DNA from: Nitrospirota bacterium
GTDB lineage: Bacteria > Nitrospirota > Thermodesulfovibrionia > Thermodesulfovibrionales > Magnetobacteriaceae
Reading direction: 5' to 3'
Assembly: GCA_015233015.1 (NCBI GenBank)
Contig: JADFYO010000008.1
Span: 1-64,000 of the forward strand
Length of the DNA: 64,000 nt
The notes beneath the pieces were generated by a model, which was given only the letters and a program-made list of their open reading frames with translations, made no database searches and was not told the origin of the DNA. Both the position numbers and the translations under genes were made by a program. This document shows positions 16,937-24,994 of this stretch, piece by piece (position 1 is the stretch's first letter; each line of letters opens with the position of its first letter).

Positions 16937-19264
16937 ATGAAAACAAACCGCTCAAGACGATTACTATCTATACTGCTTATATTTTCATTCATGTTGTCAT
17001 TAGACTATCCTGTTTATGCCGTGGCTGCACAGACACAGGACACTGGTACTAAAACCGCGTCTGCGCCTGCAGCGCCCGTTGTCTCTCCAGCCCCGGCCAC
17101 AGAGCCTCTCGTTATTTCTATAGAGATAAAGGGCTTGAAGAGAATAGAAGAAGGGGCCATAAAGTCCAAGCTCTCGCAGAAAACGAATCAACCCCTTTCA
17201 CAGGACAAAATATCCGAAGACGTAAAAACCGTATACAGGCTTGGATATTTCGACGACGTCAAGGTAGAGACGGAGTTTTTCGAAGGAGGCCTTAAGGTCA
17301 TCTACATAGTAAAGGAAAAACCTACGATAACCAGAATTATATTTTACGGCAACGAGGAATTAGACGATAAAAAGCTCAAGGAAAAGGCCACCGCTACGGC
17401 AGGCTCAGTAGCGGATAATACGCTTATTCAGGAAAATGTAAAGAAACTAAAGGATCTGTATGACAGCGAAGGCTATTACCAGGCGGAGATTTATCCAATA
17501 ATGCACTACGTCAGAGAGGGAGAGGTCACTCTGACATTCGATATTAAAGAGGGTCCGAAGCTGAAAGTACGCAACATAGAGATAACCGGAAACGAGCACA
17601 TACCCACCAAGCAAATTAAAAAAGTGCTGAATACCTCCAAGTGGTGGATATTCTCATTTTTCGATGGCAGCGGCTTTGTAAAAAAGGATGCCCTCGACGA
17701 AGACGTCTATAATATCCAGAACCTCTACATGGACAGCGGATATTTAAATGTTAAGATTGCCGAACCCAAAGTGATAGTCAACGAAGACGGCATTACCGTG
17801 CGGTTTGATATAAGCGAGGGCCGCCAGTATAATCTGGAGTCTGTTAATCTGGTTGGCAATACTGCCTTCGACAATGAGACACTCTCAAAACTCATCGTTA
17901 TGACGCCGGGAACCATCTTCTGCAAAGCGTTGCTTACCAGGTCTATAGCCGGCATAACCGACTACTACATGGAAAGGGGCTACGCAACGGCCTCGGTAAA
18001 CCCCGGAATATTCCCAAACGAAGCCGCTCTAACCGTAAGGGTTGACCTGAAGGTAGAAGAGGGCAAGGTTTATAAGATCGGGACGATAGAAATTTCCGAC
18101 AACACGAAAACACGCGACAAGGTTGTAAGGCGCGAGATAGCTATAGACGAAGGAGATACCTTTGACAATAAGAAAATAAAACGCAGCTTACAAAACATAA
18201 AAAATCTGGACTACTTTGACACAGTCGATCTGTCGCCAAAACCACAGCCTGATTCTGACATTGTTGACGTAGATATAAAGGTAAAGGAAAAGCAGACGAG
18301 CTTTATAAGTGTGGGCGGCGGTTACAGCTCGACAGACCATGTAATAGGTATGGTGCAAGTGACGATGCCAAATCTCTACGGCACGGGAGACTACCTGAAA
18401 GTAGCGGCGGAATTTGGCGGGGCATCGCTTTACGAGTTAACGTATAAAGACCCGTGGTTTCTGGATAAACCATATATGTTAAGCGGAAGCATTTACAGGT
18501 CGGACAAAACGTATGTCGATTACGGCTACAGGGCAACCGGTATAATCATAGGGATAAGCAAGAGATTCTGGGAATATTGGGAGGCAGGAATTGCCTACCG
18601 CTTCGAGCAGGACGATGTCCACGACGTACAAAACACGGCCTCTCCGCTGATACTGGAACAGCAGGGATACTCGACGACAGGTAGTATCAGCCCGTCCATA
18701 GCGCGTGACACGAGAGACAACTTCATAGATCCCTCTACCGGCTCGAGAAACAGCGCGTATTTTAGCTTCGCGGGTGCTTTGGGAAGCAATCATTTCATAA
18801 AAACCGGAGTTGACTCCCTATGGTTTTGGCCATTTATAGGCCCAACCACCTACTCATTCAGGGCAAGATACGGTTTTGCTTCAGGTTATGGCGGACACCA
18901 GCTGCCAGTGTATGAGAGATTCTACGTAGGCGGCATATCTTCAGTGAGGGGAGTTGCATGGGGTAATGCCGGACCACGCGACACTGACGGCACATTCATA
19001 GGTGGAACCAGCCAGTTATTGGTGAACAACGAAATTATCTTTCCAATATTCCCGGAGATAAAATTGAAAGGCGTATATTTCGTGGACGTCGGCTCAGCCT
19101 TCGGAGATGGTGTAACGATATCGGATGTTAAATATACCACGGGTGCCGGGGTGCGGTGGATATCTCCTTTTGGCCCGATACGCCTCGAGTATGGAATTAA
19201 CCTCAGAAGAACAAATGGGGATGCTCCGGGTAGATTTGAATTTTCTTTCGGGAGTTTCTTTTAA
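16937..19264 (+). CDS. bamA: Outer membrane protein assembly factor BamA
   Basis: Core subunit of the BAM complex, which folds and inserts beta-barrel proteins in the outer membrane. The 775-residue protein has a signal peptide (hydrophobic LLSILLIFSFMLSL, Ala-rich cleavage region), then five POTRA domains (~50-430), each with the GN.. or I.G turn (FYGNEELDD, ITGNEHIP, LVGNTAFDN), and a C-terminal 16-strand barrel (~450-775) containing the conserved FYVGGISSVRG loop. It ends in Phe, as barrel proteins do. The first gene of an envelope operon continuing with skp and lpx genes, an order common in Gram-negatives. Confidence 0.96.
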   Translation: MKTNRSRRLLSILLIFSFMLSLDYPVYAVAAQTQDTGTKTASAPAAPVVSPAPATEPLVISIEIKGLKRIEEGAIKSKLSQKTNQPLSQDKISEDVKTVYRLGYFDDVKVETEFFEGGLKVIYIVKEKPTITRIIFYGNEELDDKKLKEKATATAGSVADNTLIQENVKKLKDLYDSEGYYQAEIYPIMHYVREGEVTLTFDIKEGPKLKVRNIEITGNEHIPTKQIKKVLNTSKWWIFSFFDGSGFVKKDALDEDVYNIQNLYMDSGYLNVKIAEPKVIVNEDGITVRFDISEGRQYNLESVNLVGNTAFDNETLSKLIVMTPGTIFCKALLTRSIAGITDYYMERGYATASVNPGIFPNEAALTVRVDLKVEEGKVYKIGTIEISDNTKTRDKVVRREIAIDEGDTFDNKKIKRSLQNIKNLDYFDTVDLSPKPQPDSDIVDVDIKVKEKQTSFISVGGGYSSTDHVIGMVQVTMPNLYGTGDYLKVAAEFGGASLYELTYKDPWFLDKPYMLSGSIYRSDKTYVDYGYRATGIIIGISKRFWEYWEAGIAYRFEQDDVHDVQNTASPLILEQQGYSTTGSISPSIARDTRDNFIDPSTGSRNSAYFSFAGALGSNHFIKTGVDSLWFWPFIGPTTYSFRARYGFASGYGGHQLPVYERFYVGGISSVRGVAWGNAGPRDTDGTFIGGTSQLLVNNEIIFPIFPEIKLKGVYFVDVGSAFGDGVTISDVKYTTGAGVRWISPFGPIRLEYGINLRRTNGDAPGRFEFSFGSFF

Positions 19265-19321
19265 TCGGGAGGCTCCGCAACTTATTGCTAAATTTGGACT
19301 AAATCAGGTATCATAGGTGTG

Positions 19322-19342
19322 CAGTATCATATATAGATACTG
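19322..19342 (+). promoter_or_regulatory. Hairpin in the bamA-skp intergenic region
   Basis: CAGTATC and GATACTG form a 7-base-pair stem with an ATATATA loop, ending about 9 bases before the skp ribosome-binding site (TTAGGAGG). It is not followed by a T run, so it is more likely an mRNA stability or processing element than a terminator. Inferred only. Confidence 0.35.
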
Positions 19343-19363
19343 AAAAATACTTAGGAGGAAAGA

Positions 19364-19894
19364 ATGAAGAAAGTTTCGATGGTGTTGGTGTTGGCCGTTG
19401 CCCTGGTATTTGCCGCTACGGTGGCAAAGGCTCAGCAGAACGGGCAGAATGTAAAGATCGGTTTTGTTGATATACAAAAGGTGATAAACGAATCTGAGCC
19501 AGGGAAAAAGGCAAAAGAGGCGTTGGAGGTCCACATAAAGGGTCACCAGGCTAAAATCGAGGAGAAGGAAAAGGCAATCGATGCAATGAAGGCCGATTTA
19601 GAAAAAAAGGGCGCGGCCCTTTCCGAAGAGGCAAAAAAGAAAAAGCAGGATGACATGCAGTCTATGATCAGAGATTTAAAGAGAATGGCGGCAGAGGCTC
19701 AGGAAGAAGTAAGAAAAAAAGAAGCCGACCTCACGAAAGATGTCTTTAGCGATATCAGGAACATAATTCGCCAGATTGGAAAGGATGATGGATATACGGC
19801 GATAATGGAAAGCGGCCCTGTTCTGTATTCCGGTGAAGGCACCGATGTCACAGATAAGATTGTAAAGAAACTAAACGATCTGAAGAAAAAATAG
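19364..19894 (+). CDS. skp: OmpH/Skp-family periplasmic chaperone
   Basis: A 176-residue protein with a signal peptide cleaved after AKA, the family strand [20 protein letters not shown], and a long Lys/Glu-rich coiled-coil (~60-130) that forms the tentacles of Skp. The C-terminal strand region [14 protein letters not shown] follows. Skp binds unfolded outer membrane proteins and delivers them to BamA, consistent with its place between bamA and lpxD. The RBS AGGAGG is strong. Confidence 0.92.
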   Translation: MKKVSMVLVLAVALVFAATVAKAQQNGQNVKIGFVDIQKVINESEPGKKAKEALEVHIKGHQAKIEEKEKAIDAMKADLEKKGAALSEEAKKKKQDDMQSMIRDLKRMAAEAQEEVRKKEADLTKDVFSDIRNIIRQIGKDDGYTAIMESGPVLYSGEGTDVTDKIVKKLNDLKKK

Positions 19895-19902
19895 CCGGCT
19901 GT

Positions 19903-20925
19903 ATGAAGCTCATTGAGATATCCGATATGTTGGAAGGCCGCTTAACAAGCGGCCACGACATAAAGATTGATGGGGCATGTGGCATTAACGATGTCGAAAA
20001 CGGCCAAATCACATATCTCACAGATCTAAAACTCACTGCTAAACTAACAAGCTCACAGGCAAGCGCCGTGCTGGTCAGGCGCGAATTCCCTGAGATAAGC
20101 ATTCCTCAGGTCGTTGTATCAAATCCCGCTCAGGCGTTTTCAAAACTTCTCAGGGTGTTTTACACAAAGCAATACAAGGCGCTGGGCGTAATGAATGGGG
20201 CATATATCTCAGAAGGCGTAACCCTTGGCAAAGACATAAGCATCTACCCGGGGGCATATATCAGTCATGGAGTTATAATAGGAGATAAAACGGTCATTCA
20301 TCCGGGTGTTTATATAGGTGAAAATACGGTTATCGGCCAGGAGTGCGTAATTTATCCTAATGTGGCTATACGCGAGGACATAAGAATAGGCAGCAGGGTT
20401 ATAATCCAACCCGGTGCGGTGATAGGTTCAGATGGTTTCGGCTATGAAATGGACGGAGGGCGGCACGTAAAAATCCCTCAGATAGGTTCTGTCATAATAG
20501 AAGACGATGTGGAAGTTGGCGCAAACACGACCATAGACAGGGCAACCACAGGTGCTACTGTAATTGGAGCCGGAACAAAAATAGACAACCTGGTACAAAT
20601 AGCCCATAACGTAAAGGTTGGCAAAAACTCGCTCATCATCGCCCAGGTGGGCATTGCCGGGAGTTCCACGTTAGGCGATTATGTCATTCTTGCCGGGCAG
20701 GTAGGTATTAAAGACCACATAGAGATTGAAACAGGCGTAATAGTGGGCGCGCAGTCCGGCGTAATGGATAATCTAAAGAAGGGTTCATACATGGGTTCAC
20801 CCGCCCTTCCCGCTTTGCAGCACAAGAGGTCGTTGATATTGTTTGCGAAACTGCCGGAGCTTAATGAAAGAATAAACAAAATAGAGAAACAACTGGCTGA
20901 GATGAGCAAAGGCGCAAAGATCTAA
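19903..20925 (+). CDS. lpxD: UDP-3-O-(3-hydroxyacyl)glucosamine N-acyltransferase
   Basis: Third lipid A step: N-acylation of UDP-3-O-acyl-glucosamine with hydroxyacyl-ACP. The 340 residues comprise an N-terminal uridine-binding domain (~1-105), a left-handed beta-helix of hexapeptide repeats (~108-290) with the catalytic His in QIAHNVKVG, and a C-terminal coiled helix ([18 protein letters not shown]). [19 protein letters not shown] is diagnostic. It starts eight bases after skp. Confidence 0.95.
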   Translation: MKLIEISDMLEGRLTSGHDIKIDGACGINDVENGQITYLTDLKLTAKLTSSQASAVLVRREFPEISIPQVVVSNPAQAFSKLLRVFYTKQYKALGVMNGAYISEGVTLGKDISIYPGAYISHGVIIGDKTVIHPGVYIGENTVIGQECVIYPNVAIREDIRIGSRVIIQPGAVIGSDGFGYEMDGGRHVKIPQIGSVIIEDDVEVGANTTIDRATTGATVIGAGTKIDNLVQIAHNVKVGKNSLIIAQVGIAGSSTLGDYVILAGQVGIKDHIEIETGVIVGAQSGVMDNLKKGSYMGSPALPALQHKRSLILFAKLPELNERINKIEKQLAEMSKGAKI

Positions 20926-20976
20926 GGCCCGTTTATTATAAACGGTTTAATAATATACGCCGGAGGACATGCGATT

Positions 20977-21429
20977 ATGATAAACATAATGGAGATATTA
21001 AAAACGCTTCCACATAGATACCCCTTTTTGATGGTCGATAAGGTAATTGAACTGGTGCCTGGCGAAACTGCCGTCGGGGTAAAAAACGTAACGATAAACG
21101 AACCTTTTTTCCAGGGCCACTTTCCCGGCAATCCCGTAATGCCCGGAGTGTTAATCGTTGAGGCACTGGCACAGGTTTCCGGCATATTAGCCTTTAAATC
21201 GGGGATAGAAGGCAACACCGTTTATTTTATGAGTATAGAGAAGGCCAAATTCAGAAGGCCCGTGCTGCCTGGCGACAGCCTGAAACTTATGGTTAAAACC
21301 GTCCAAAAACGCGGCAAGGTTTGGAAATTTTCAGGCAGGGCAACAGTAGAAGAAAACACAGTGGCAGAGGCCGAGTTCACAGCAATGATAACCGATACAA
21401 AAGACCTCGCCGGCGTGGAGGTCAAATAA
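20977..21429 (+). CDS. fabZ: (3R)-hydroxyacyl-ACP dehydratase
   Basis: FabZ dehydrates hydroxyacyl-ACP in fatty acid elongation and competes with LpxA/LpxD for the same acyl-ACP pool. 150 residues of hot-dog fold with the catalytic His in PHRYPFLMVD and Glu in GVLIVEALAQVSG, plus GHFPGNPVMPG. The ATG at 20977 gives the standard N-terminus; an in-frame ATG four residues downstream (20989) is possible. It sits in the canonical lpxD-fabZ-lpxA order. Confidence 0.95.
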   Translation: MINIMEILKTLPHRYPFLMVDKVIELVPGETAVGVKNVTINEPFFQGHFPGNPVMPGVLIVEALAQVSGILAFKSGIEGNTVYFMSIEKAKFRRPVLPGDSLKLMVKTVQKRGKVWKFSGRATVEENTVAEAEFTAMITDTKDLAGVEVK

Positions 21430-21431
21430 CT

Positions 21432-22214
21432 ATGCAGATACACCCCTCAGCCATCGTCGGCTCAGATACGGAAATCGACGAAGAGGCCGTCATCGGGCCG
21501 TTTTGCATCATAGGCGATGGCGTTAAAATAGGAAAAGGCGCGCGTTTAATCTCAAACATCGTAATCGATGCACACACAGAAATAGGCAGTAACTGCGTTA
21601 TCCACCCTTTTGCCGGTATTGGGTTTCCGCCCCAGGATTTAAAATACGATGGGAGAAAAACCGGAGTTAAGATCGGCAGCGACACAATAATCAGGGAATA
21701 CTCGACAATCCACAGGGCATCGGTAGCTGGTGACGGCCTGACGGAAATAGGAAACGGCTGTTTCATCATGGCATACGTACATATTGCCCACGACTGTAAA
21801 GTGGGAAATCATGTAGTGATGGCAAATGCGGCCACTCTGGCCGGGCATGTCGTCGTTGAGGACCACGCGGTCATAGGCGGCATTGTGGCTGTTCATCAGT
21901 TTACAAGGATAGGAGCTTACTCGATGGTAGGCGGCTTCAGTGGAATTGGGCAGGATGTCCCGCCGTTTACAATTGCCTCAGGGGCCAGGGCAAAACTCTA
22001 CGGCCTCAACAGCATTGGGTTAAAACGAAAGGGGTTTTCTGACGAGCAGATTCAAAATCTGAAAAAGGCATATAAAATCCTCTTCCGAGACAAGCACACA
22101 TTAAAAGAAGCGATAAAACAAGTCGAACATGAACTGGAAATGACCGGTGAGATAAAGATGCTTATTGAATTCATATCGAACAACAAAAGGGGAATATGCC
22201 GCAAGACATCGTGA
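21432..22214 (+). CDS. lpxA: UDP-N-acetylglucosamine O-acyltransferase
   Basis: First lipid A step, O-acylation of UDP-GlcNAc. 260 residues, standard length, of left-handed beta-helix hexapeptides (~1-185) with the catalytic His in YVHIAHDCKVGN, then a helical C-terminal domain. The real start is the ATG at 21432 (MQIHPSAIVG), three bases after the fabZ stop, with GGAGG ten bases upstream inside the end of fabZ; the open frame continues upstream but overlaps fabZ. The stop overlaps lpxI by 19 bases. Confidence 0.95.
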   Translation: MQIHPSAIVGSDTEIDEEAVIGPFCIIGDGVKIGKGARLISNIVIDAHTEIGSNCVIHPFAGIGFPPQDLKYDGRKTGVKIGSDTIIREYSTIHRASVAGDGLTEIGNGCFIMAYVHIAHDCKVGNHVVMANAATLAGHVVVEDHAVIGGIVAVHQFTRIGAYSMVGGFSGIGQDVPPFTIASGARAKLYGLNSIGLKRKGFSDEQIQNLKKAYKILFRDKHTLKEAIKQVEHELEMTGEIKMLIEFISNNKRGICRKTS

Positions 22215-23023
22215 AGAGAACCATCGGCTTAATCGCTGGCATGGGCTACTTGCCTATGGCGGTTGCCGAGGAGGCGCACCGGCAGGGTTATAAGGTGTTT
22301 GCGGTGGGGCTTGAGCCAGTGGTTGACGAGGTACTCAGGGACAATGTCGATGAGTTCACCCTCGTAAACGCGGCCAAGCTCGGCGCGTTGATAAAGACAC
22401 TGAAAGGTGCAGGCATAACCGAGGCCGTTATGGCGGGAAAGGTGCCCAAATCCCTTCTATACAAAAACAAGACAATGCCGGATATGAGAGCGGTGTCTTT
22501 TCTGTTAAAATTAAAAGACCATAAAGACGATTCTATCCTCAGGGCACTGGTCGAAGAATTTGCCTCTGAAGGCATAACTATGCGCAACATAACCGATTTT
22601 ACATCAGGCATGATAACCCCTGCCGGCCTTTTGACAAAAAAGGGTTTATCTAAGGATGAGCAAAAGGACATCGATTTTGGCTTTCCGCTTGCGAAGGAAA
22701 TGGGACGGCTTGACATAGGGCAAACCATAGTGGTGAAGGGGCGCGCCGTCATGGCGGTCGAGGCAATCGAGGGAACAGACATGGCTATATTAAGAGGCGG
22801 CGAACTGGCAGTATCGGGCGCGGTCGTAATAAAGACCAGCAAACCGTCACAGGACAAGCGTTTTGACTATCCTGCCGTCGGTCTCGATACAATAGCCTCG
22901 ATGAAGGCCGTAAAAGCCAGAGTCCTTGGACTGGAGGCAGGCAACACCCTGATAGTACAAAAAGACGCGGTTATTAAGGAGGCCCAGGGCGCTGGAATTT
23001 CAATAATAGGGATCGAATTTTAA
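22196..23023 (+). CDS. lpxI: UDP-2,3-diacylglucosamine pyrophosphatase LpxI
   Basis: LpxI (DUF1009) hydrolyses UDP-2,3-diacylglucosamine to lipid X and UMP in bacteria that lack LpxH. 275 residues with the two-domain LpxI pattern: IGLIAGMGYLPM at the N-terminus and, in the C-terminal domain, LDIGQTIVVKGRAVMAVEA and EGTDMAILRGG, containing the catalytic region, then GLDTIASMKAV. It overlaps lpxA by 19 bases. lpxB, usually next, is absent: the following gene is a TPR protein. Confidence 0.93.
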   Translation: MPQDIVKRTIGLIAGMGYLPMAVAEEAHRQGYKVFAVGLEPVVDEVLRDNVDEFTLVNAAKLGALIKTLKGAGITEAVMAGKVPKSLLYKNKTMPDMRAVSFLLKLKDHKDDSILRALVEEFASEGITMRNITDFTSGMITPAGLLTKKGLSKDEQKDIDFGFPLAKEMGRLDIGQTIVVKGRAVMAVEAIEGTDMAILRGGELAVSGAVVIKTSKPSQDKRFDYPAVGLDTIASMKAVKARVLGLEAGNTLIVQKDAVIKEAQGAGISIIGIEF

Positions 23024-23104
23024 TTATATTTAATTACTAAAAAAAAATTATATCAATAGCGGTTTAACCTCTTTTTTTCGTTATCAGGGAGTCTTAATAT
23101 AATT

Positions 23105-24634
23105 ATGGAAGAACAAGAAGACTATCTTGCGCGTTTCATAGAAAGGTGCTCAAAAAGCTCCGGCAGCAGCGGTCATGATGAAATCCTCAGGGGTAATTTG
23201 ACCGTTTTAGTTTACGAAGGGTTTAAGGTAATCCTCTTTGTAATTCATCACTGGCTGAAGACTGCCGATGGGACTGTTGAAATCAACCATAATAAACTCA
23301 AAGAGATTCTTGAGGACTTTGGCATATCGAGAGGACTTAACCCCGATGAGACGCGCGAGGCGGCAGAGATTATCTGCGAAACAATCGACGGCGAAAACAT
23401 ACACGCCATAATAAACGAGATAGTTATGAACTTCAACGACTACACGCCAAATAATACGCATATAACCTATGCGTATGACCGGCTTGAGAAGGCGTGGGAC
23501 ATACTTGGGGACAAGCGGAGGGCCATAGAGTATGCTATTATGGTGCTTGAAATAGATCTAAAGACATACGGGGAGTCGCACCCGTCGATTGCCGACCGAT
23601 TCAACAACATTGCTCTGGCGCTATGCCGGATAGGCAGTTATGACAAGGCTGTAGATTATTTCGGGAAGGCGTTGCACGTAGATCGCGCGCTTTATGGCGA
23701 GAATAGCCAGCGCGCGGTCTCCCGATACAACAACATAGGGATGGCATTAAGGTCAGCCGGGCAGGCGTCTAAGGCCATAGAATACTATGAAAAGGCTTTG
23801 GAGATAGATAAAGTCCTCTTAGGCGGCACACATCCGGCCGTCTCGATGCTCTACAACAATATAGGGCTTGCGTGGGGAGTGCTTGGCAACGCTCAAAAGG
23901 CGATTGAATATTATAATATGGCTATTTCCACAATGGGTGGGCGCTCTGGACAACAGACCACAGACATTGCCGCGATATACAGCAATATGGGGCTGGCGTG
24001 GCGGGCGTTGGGACAAATCGATGAGGCGATAGAGTGTTATGAGAAGGCGCTGGAGATAGATATAAAAATCTATGGCCAGGGCAGTGTAAACACGGCGAGG
24101 GATTATACAAATCTTGGCATGGCGTGGAGCACTCAAAGGGACTTTCAAAAGGCGCTGGACTACTACACCCACGCGTTGGAGATAGACATAGAAAACATGG
24201 GGGAGCACCATCCCGACATAGCGGTTGACTATAACAACATAGGGATGGCGTGGTGCTCGATGGGGTTTATATATAAGGGGATAGAGTACTACATGAAGGC
24301 GATAAAGATAGATGTGAGCGTCTATGGGGAGGACCACGTCTCGGTAGCCATAAGATACAACAACCTGGGGCTGGCGTGGAGGGAGTTGGGGGAGCTTCAG
24401 AAGGCGATAGATTATTATGGGATAGCACTGAAAATTGATACGCGCGTAAATGGAGAGAACCACCAGAGCGTGGGAAGGGATTTAAACAACCTGGGCGCGG
24501 CATGGAGCGAGATGGGCGACAAAGAAAAGGGCCTGCAATATTATAAAAGGGCACTGGAAATTTTCACCGAAACCTATGGCCCTGAGCACCCTAATACAGT
24601 AACAGTCAGAGAGAATTTAAAATCTTTGAGTTGA
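23105..24634 (+). CDS. TPR (kinesin-light-chain type) protein
   Basis: 509 residues. The first ~110 are helical and without a known domain. Residues ~115-505 are nine or ten 42-residue tetratricopeptide units with the pattern YNNIGMAW...G...KAIEYYEKALEID and linkers of G.HP/E.H type. There is no signal peptide or membrane segment, so it is a cytoplasmic scaffold or adaptor. No catalytic domain is visible. It lies ~80 bases after lpxI in the same direction and may be read through from that operon. The units are diverged from each other at the DNA level, unlike those at 640-1200. Confidence 0.8.
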   Translation: MEEQEDYLARFIERCSKSSGSSGHDEILRGNLTVLVYEGFKVILFVIHHWLKTADGTVEINHNKLKEILEDFGISRGLNPDETREAAEIICETIDGENIHAIINEIVMNFNDYTPNNTHITYAYDRLEKAWDILGDKRRAIEYAIMVLEIDLKTYGESHPSIADRFNNIALALCRIGSYDKAVDYFGKALHVDRALYGENSQRAVSRYNNIGMALRSAGQASKAIEYYEKALEIDKVLLGGTHPAVSMLYNNIGLAWGVLGNAQKAIEYYNMAISTMGGRSGQQTTDIAAIYSNMGLAWRALGQIDEAIECYEKALEIDIKIYGQGSVNTARDYTNLGMAWSTQRDFQKALDYYTHALEIDIENMGEHHPDIAVDYNNIGMAWCSMGFIYKGIEYYMKAIKIDVSVYGEDHVSVAIRYNNLGLAWRELGELQKAIDYYGIALKIDTRVNGENHQSVGRDLNNLGAAWSEMGDKEKGLQYYKRALEIFTETYGPEHPNTVTVRENLKSLS

Positions 24635-24659
24635 TACAGGCATCCCCCTGTTCAGTGCC

Positions 24660-24702
24660 TTGTTAATGCCGGGGAAATTAAATTATAATATATGTAATAC
24701 AT
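24660..24702 (+). promoter_or_regulatory. Promoter and operator-like palindrome of the RHH gene
   Basis: TTGTTA (24660-24665), an 18-base spacer and TATAAT (24684-24689), then ATGTA-A-TACAT just downstream (24692-24702). An operator overlapping the transcription start is what an autorepressing RHH antitoxin would use. Inference from position. Confidence 0.45.
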
Positions 24703-24716
24703 GTAAGGAGGTTAAG

Positions 24717-24947
24717 ATGGCCAAAACATTAAGTGTTCGGGTTTCAGATATCATATATGACAGGCTTAACAGTCTTTCAAAAAAGACAATGAGGCCAAAG
24801 AGTTTTTATTTAAACGAGATGTTACAAAACTATATAGATGAATTTGAAGATGCGTATTTAGCGTGGGAAACTTTAAACGACGCGAATACGAAGTATTATA
24901 CATCATCAGAGGCAAGGAAAAAACTTGGCATAGGGTCTGTTAACTGA
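24717..24947 (+). CDS. Orphan ribbon-helix-helix antitoxin-like regulator
   Basis: 76 residues with a ribbon-helix-helix N-terminus: strand KTLSVRVSD, helices YDRLNSLSKKT and FYLNEMLQNYIDEF. The C-terminal tail (EDAYLAWETLND...SSEARKKLGI) is like the toxin-binding part of RelB/DinJ-type antitoxins. The ATG at 24717 has a perfect AAGGAGG six bases upstream; a longer in-frame ORF from 24660 is less likely. No toxin gene follows: the next gene is convergent and starts its coding 48 bases later. It may regulate in trans or be a module remnant. Confidence 0.72.
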   Translation: MAKTLSVRVSDIIYDRLNSLSKKTMRPKSFYLNEMLQNYIDEFEDAYLAWETLNDANTKYYTSSEARKKLGIGSVN

Positions 24948-24994
24948 ACTGTGTCAAGCCCGGATTAGCCCTTAACTTATTCTGATATTACATT

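Noticed and set aside
21321..21431. Upstream extension of the lpxA frame
   Set aside because: It overlaps fabZ in another frame and encodes a basic, non-conserved stretch; the LpxA N-terminus begins at 21432.
16937..23023. Search for lpxB at the end of the lpx operon
   Set aside because: The gene after lpxI is a TPR protein; lpxB is not present in this window, and its absence here does not mean it is absent from the genome.
23098..23103. TATAAT one base before the ATG of the TPR protein
   Set aside because: Transcription from it would start inside the gene, after the start codon, so it cannot serve this ATG.
23819..24463. 214-codon minus-strand frame opposite the TPR protein
   Set aside because: It follows the 126-base repeat periodicity of the real plus-strand gene and has a biased Tyr/His/Arg composition typical of an antisense shadow.
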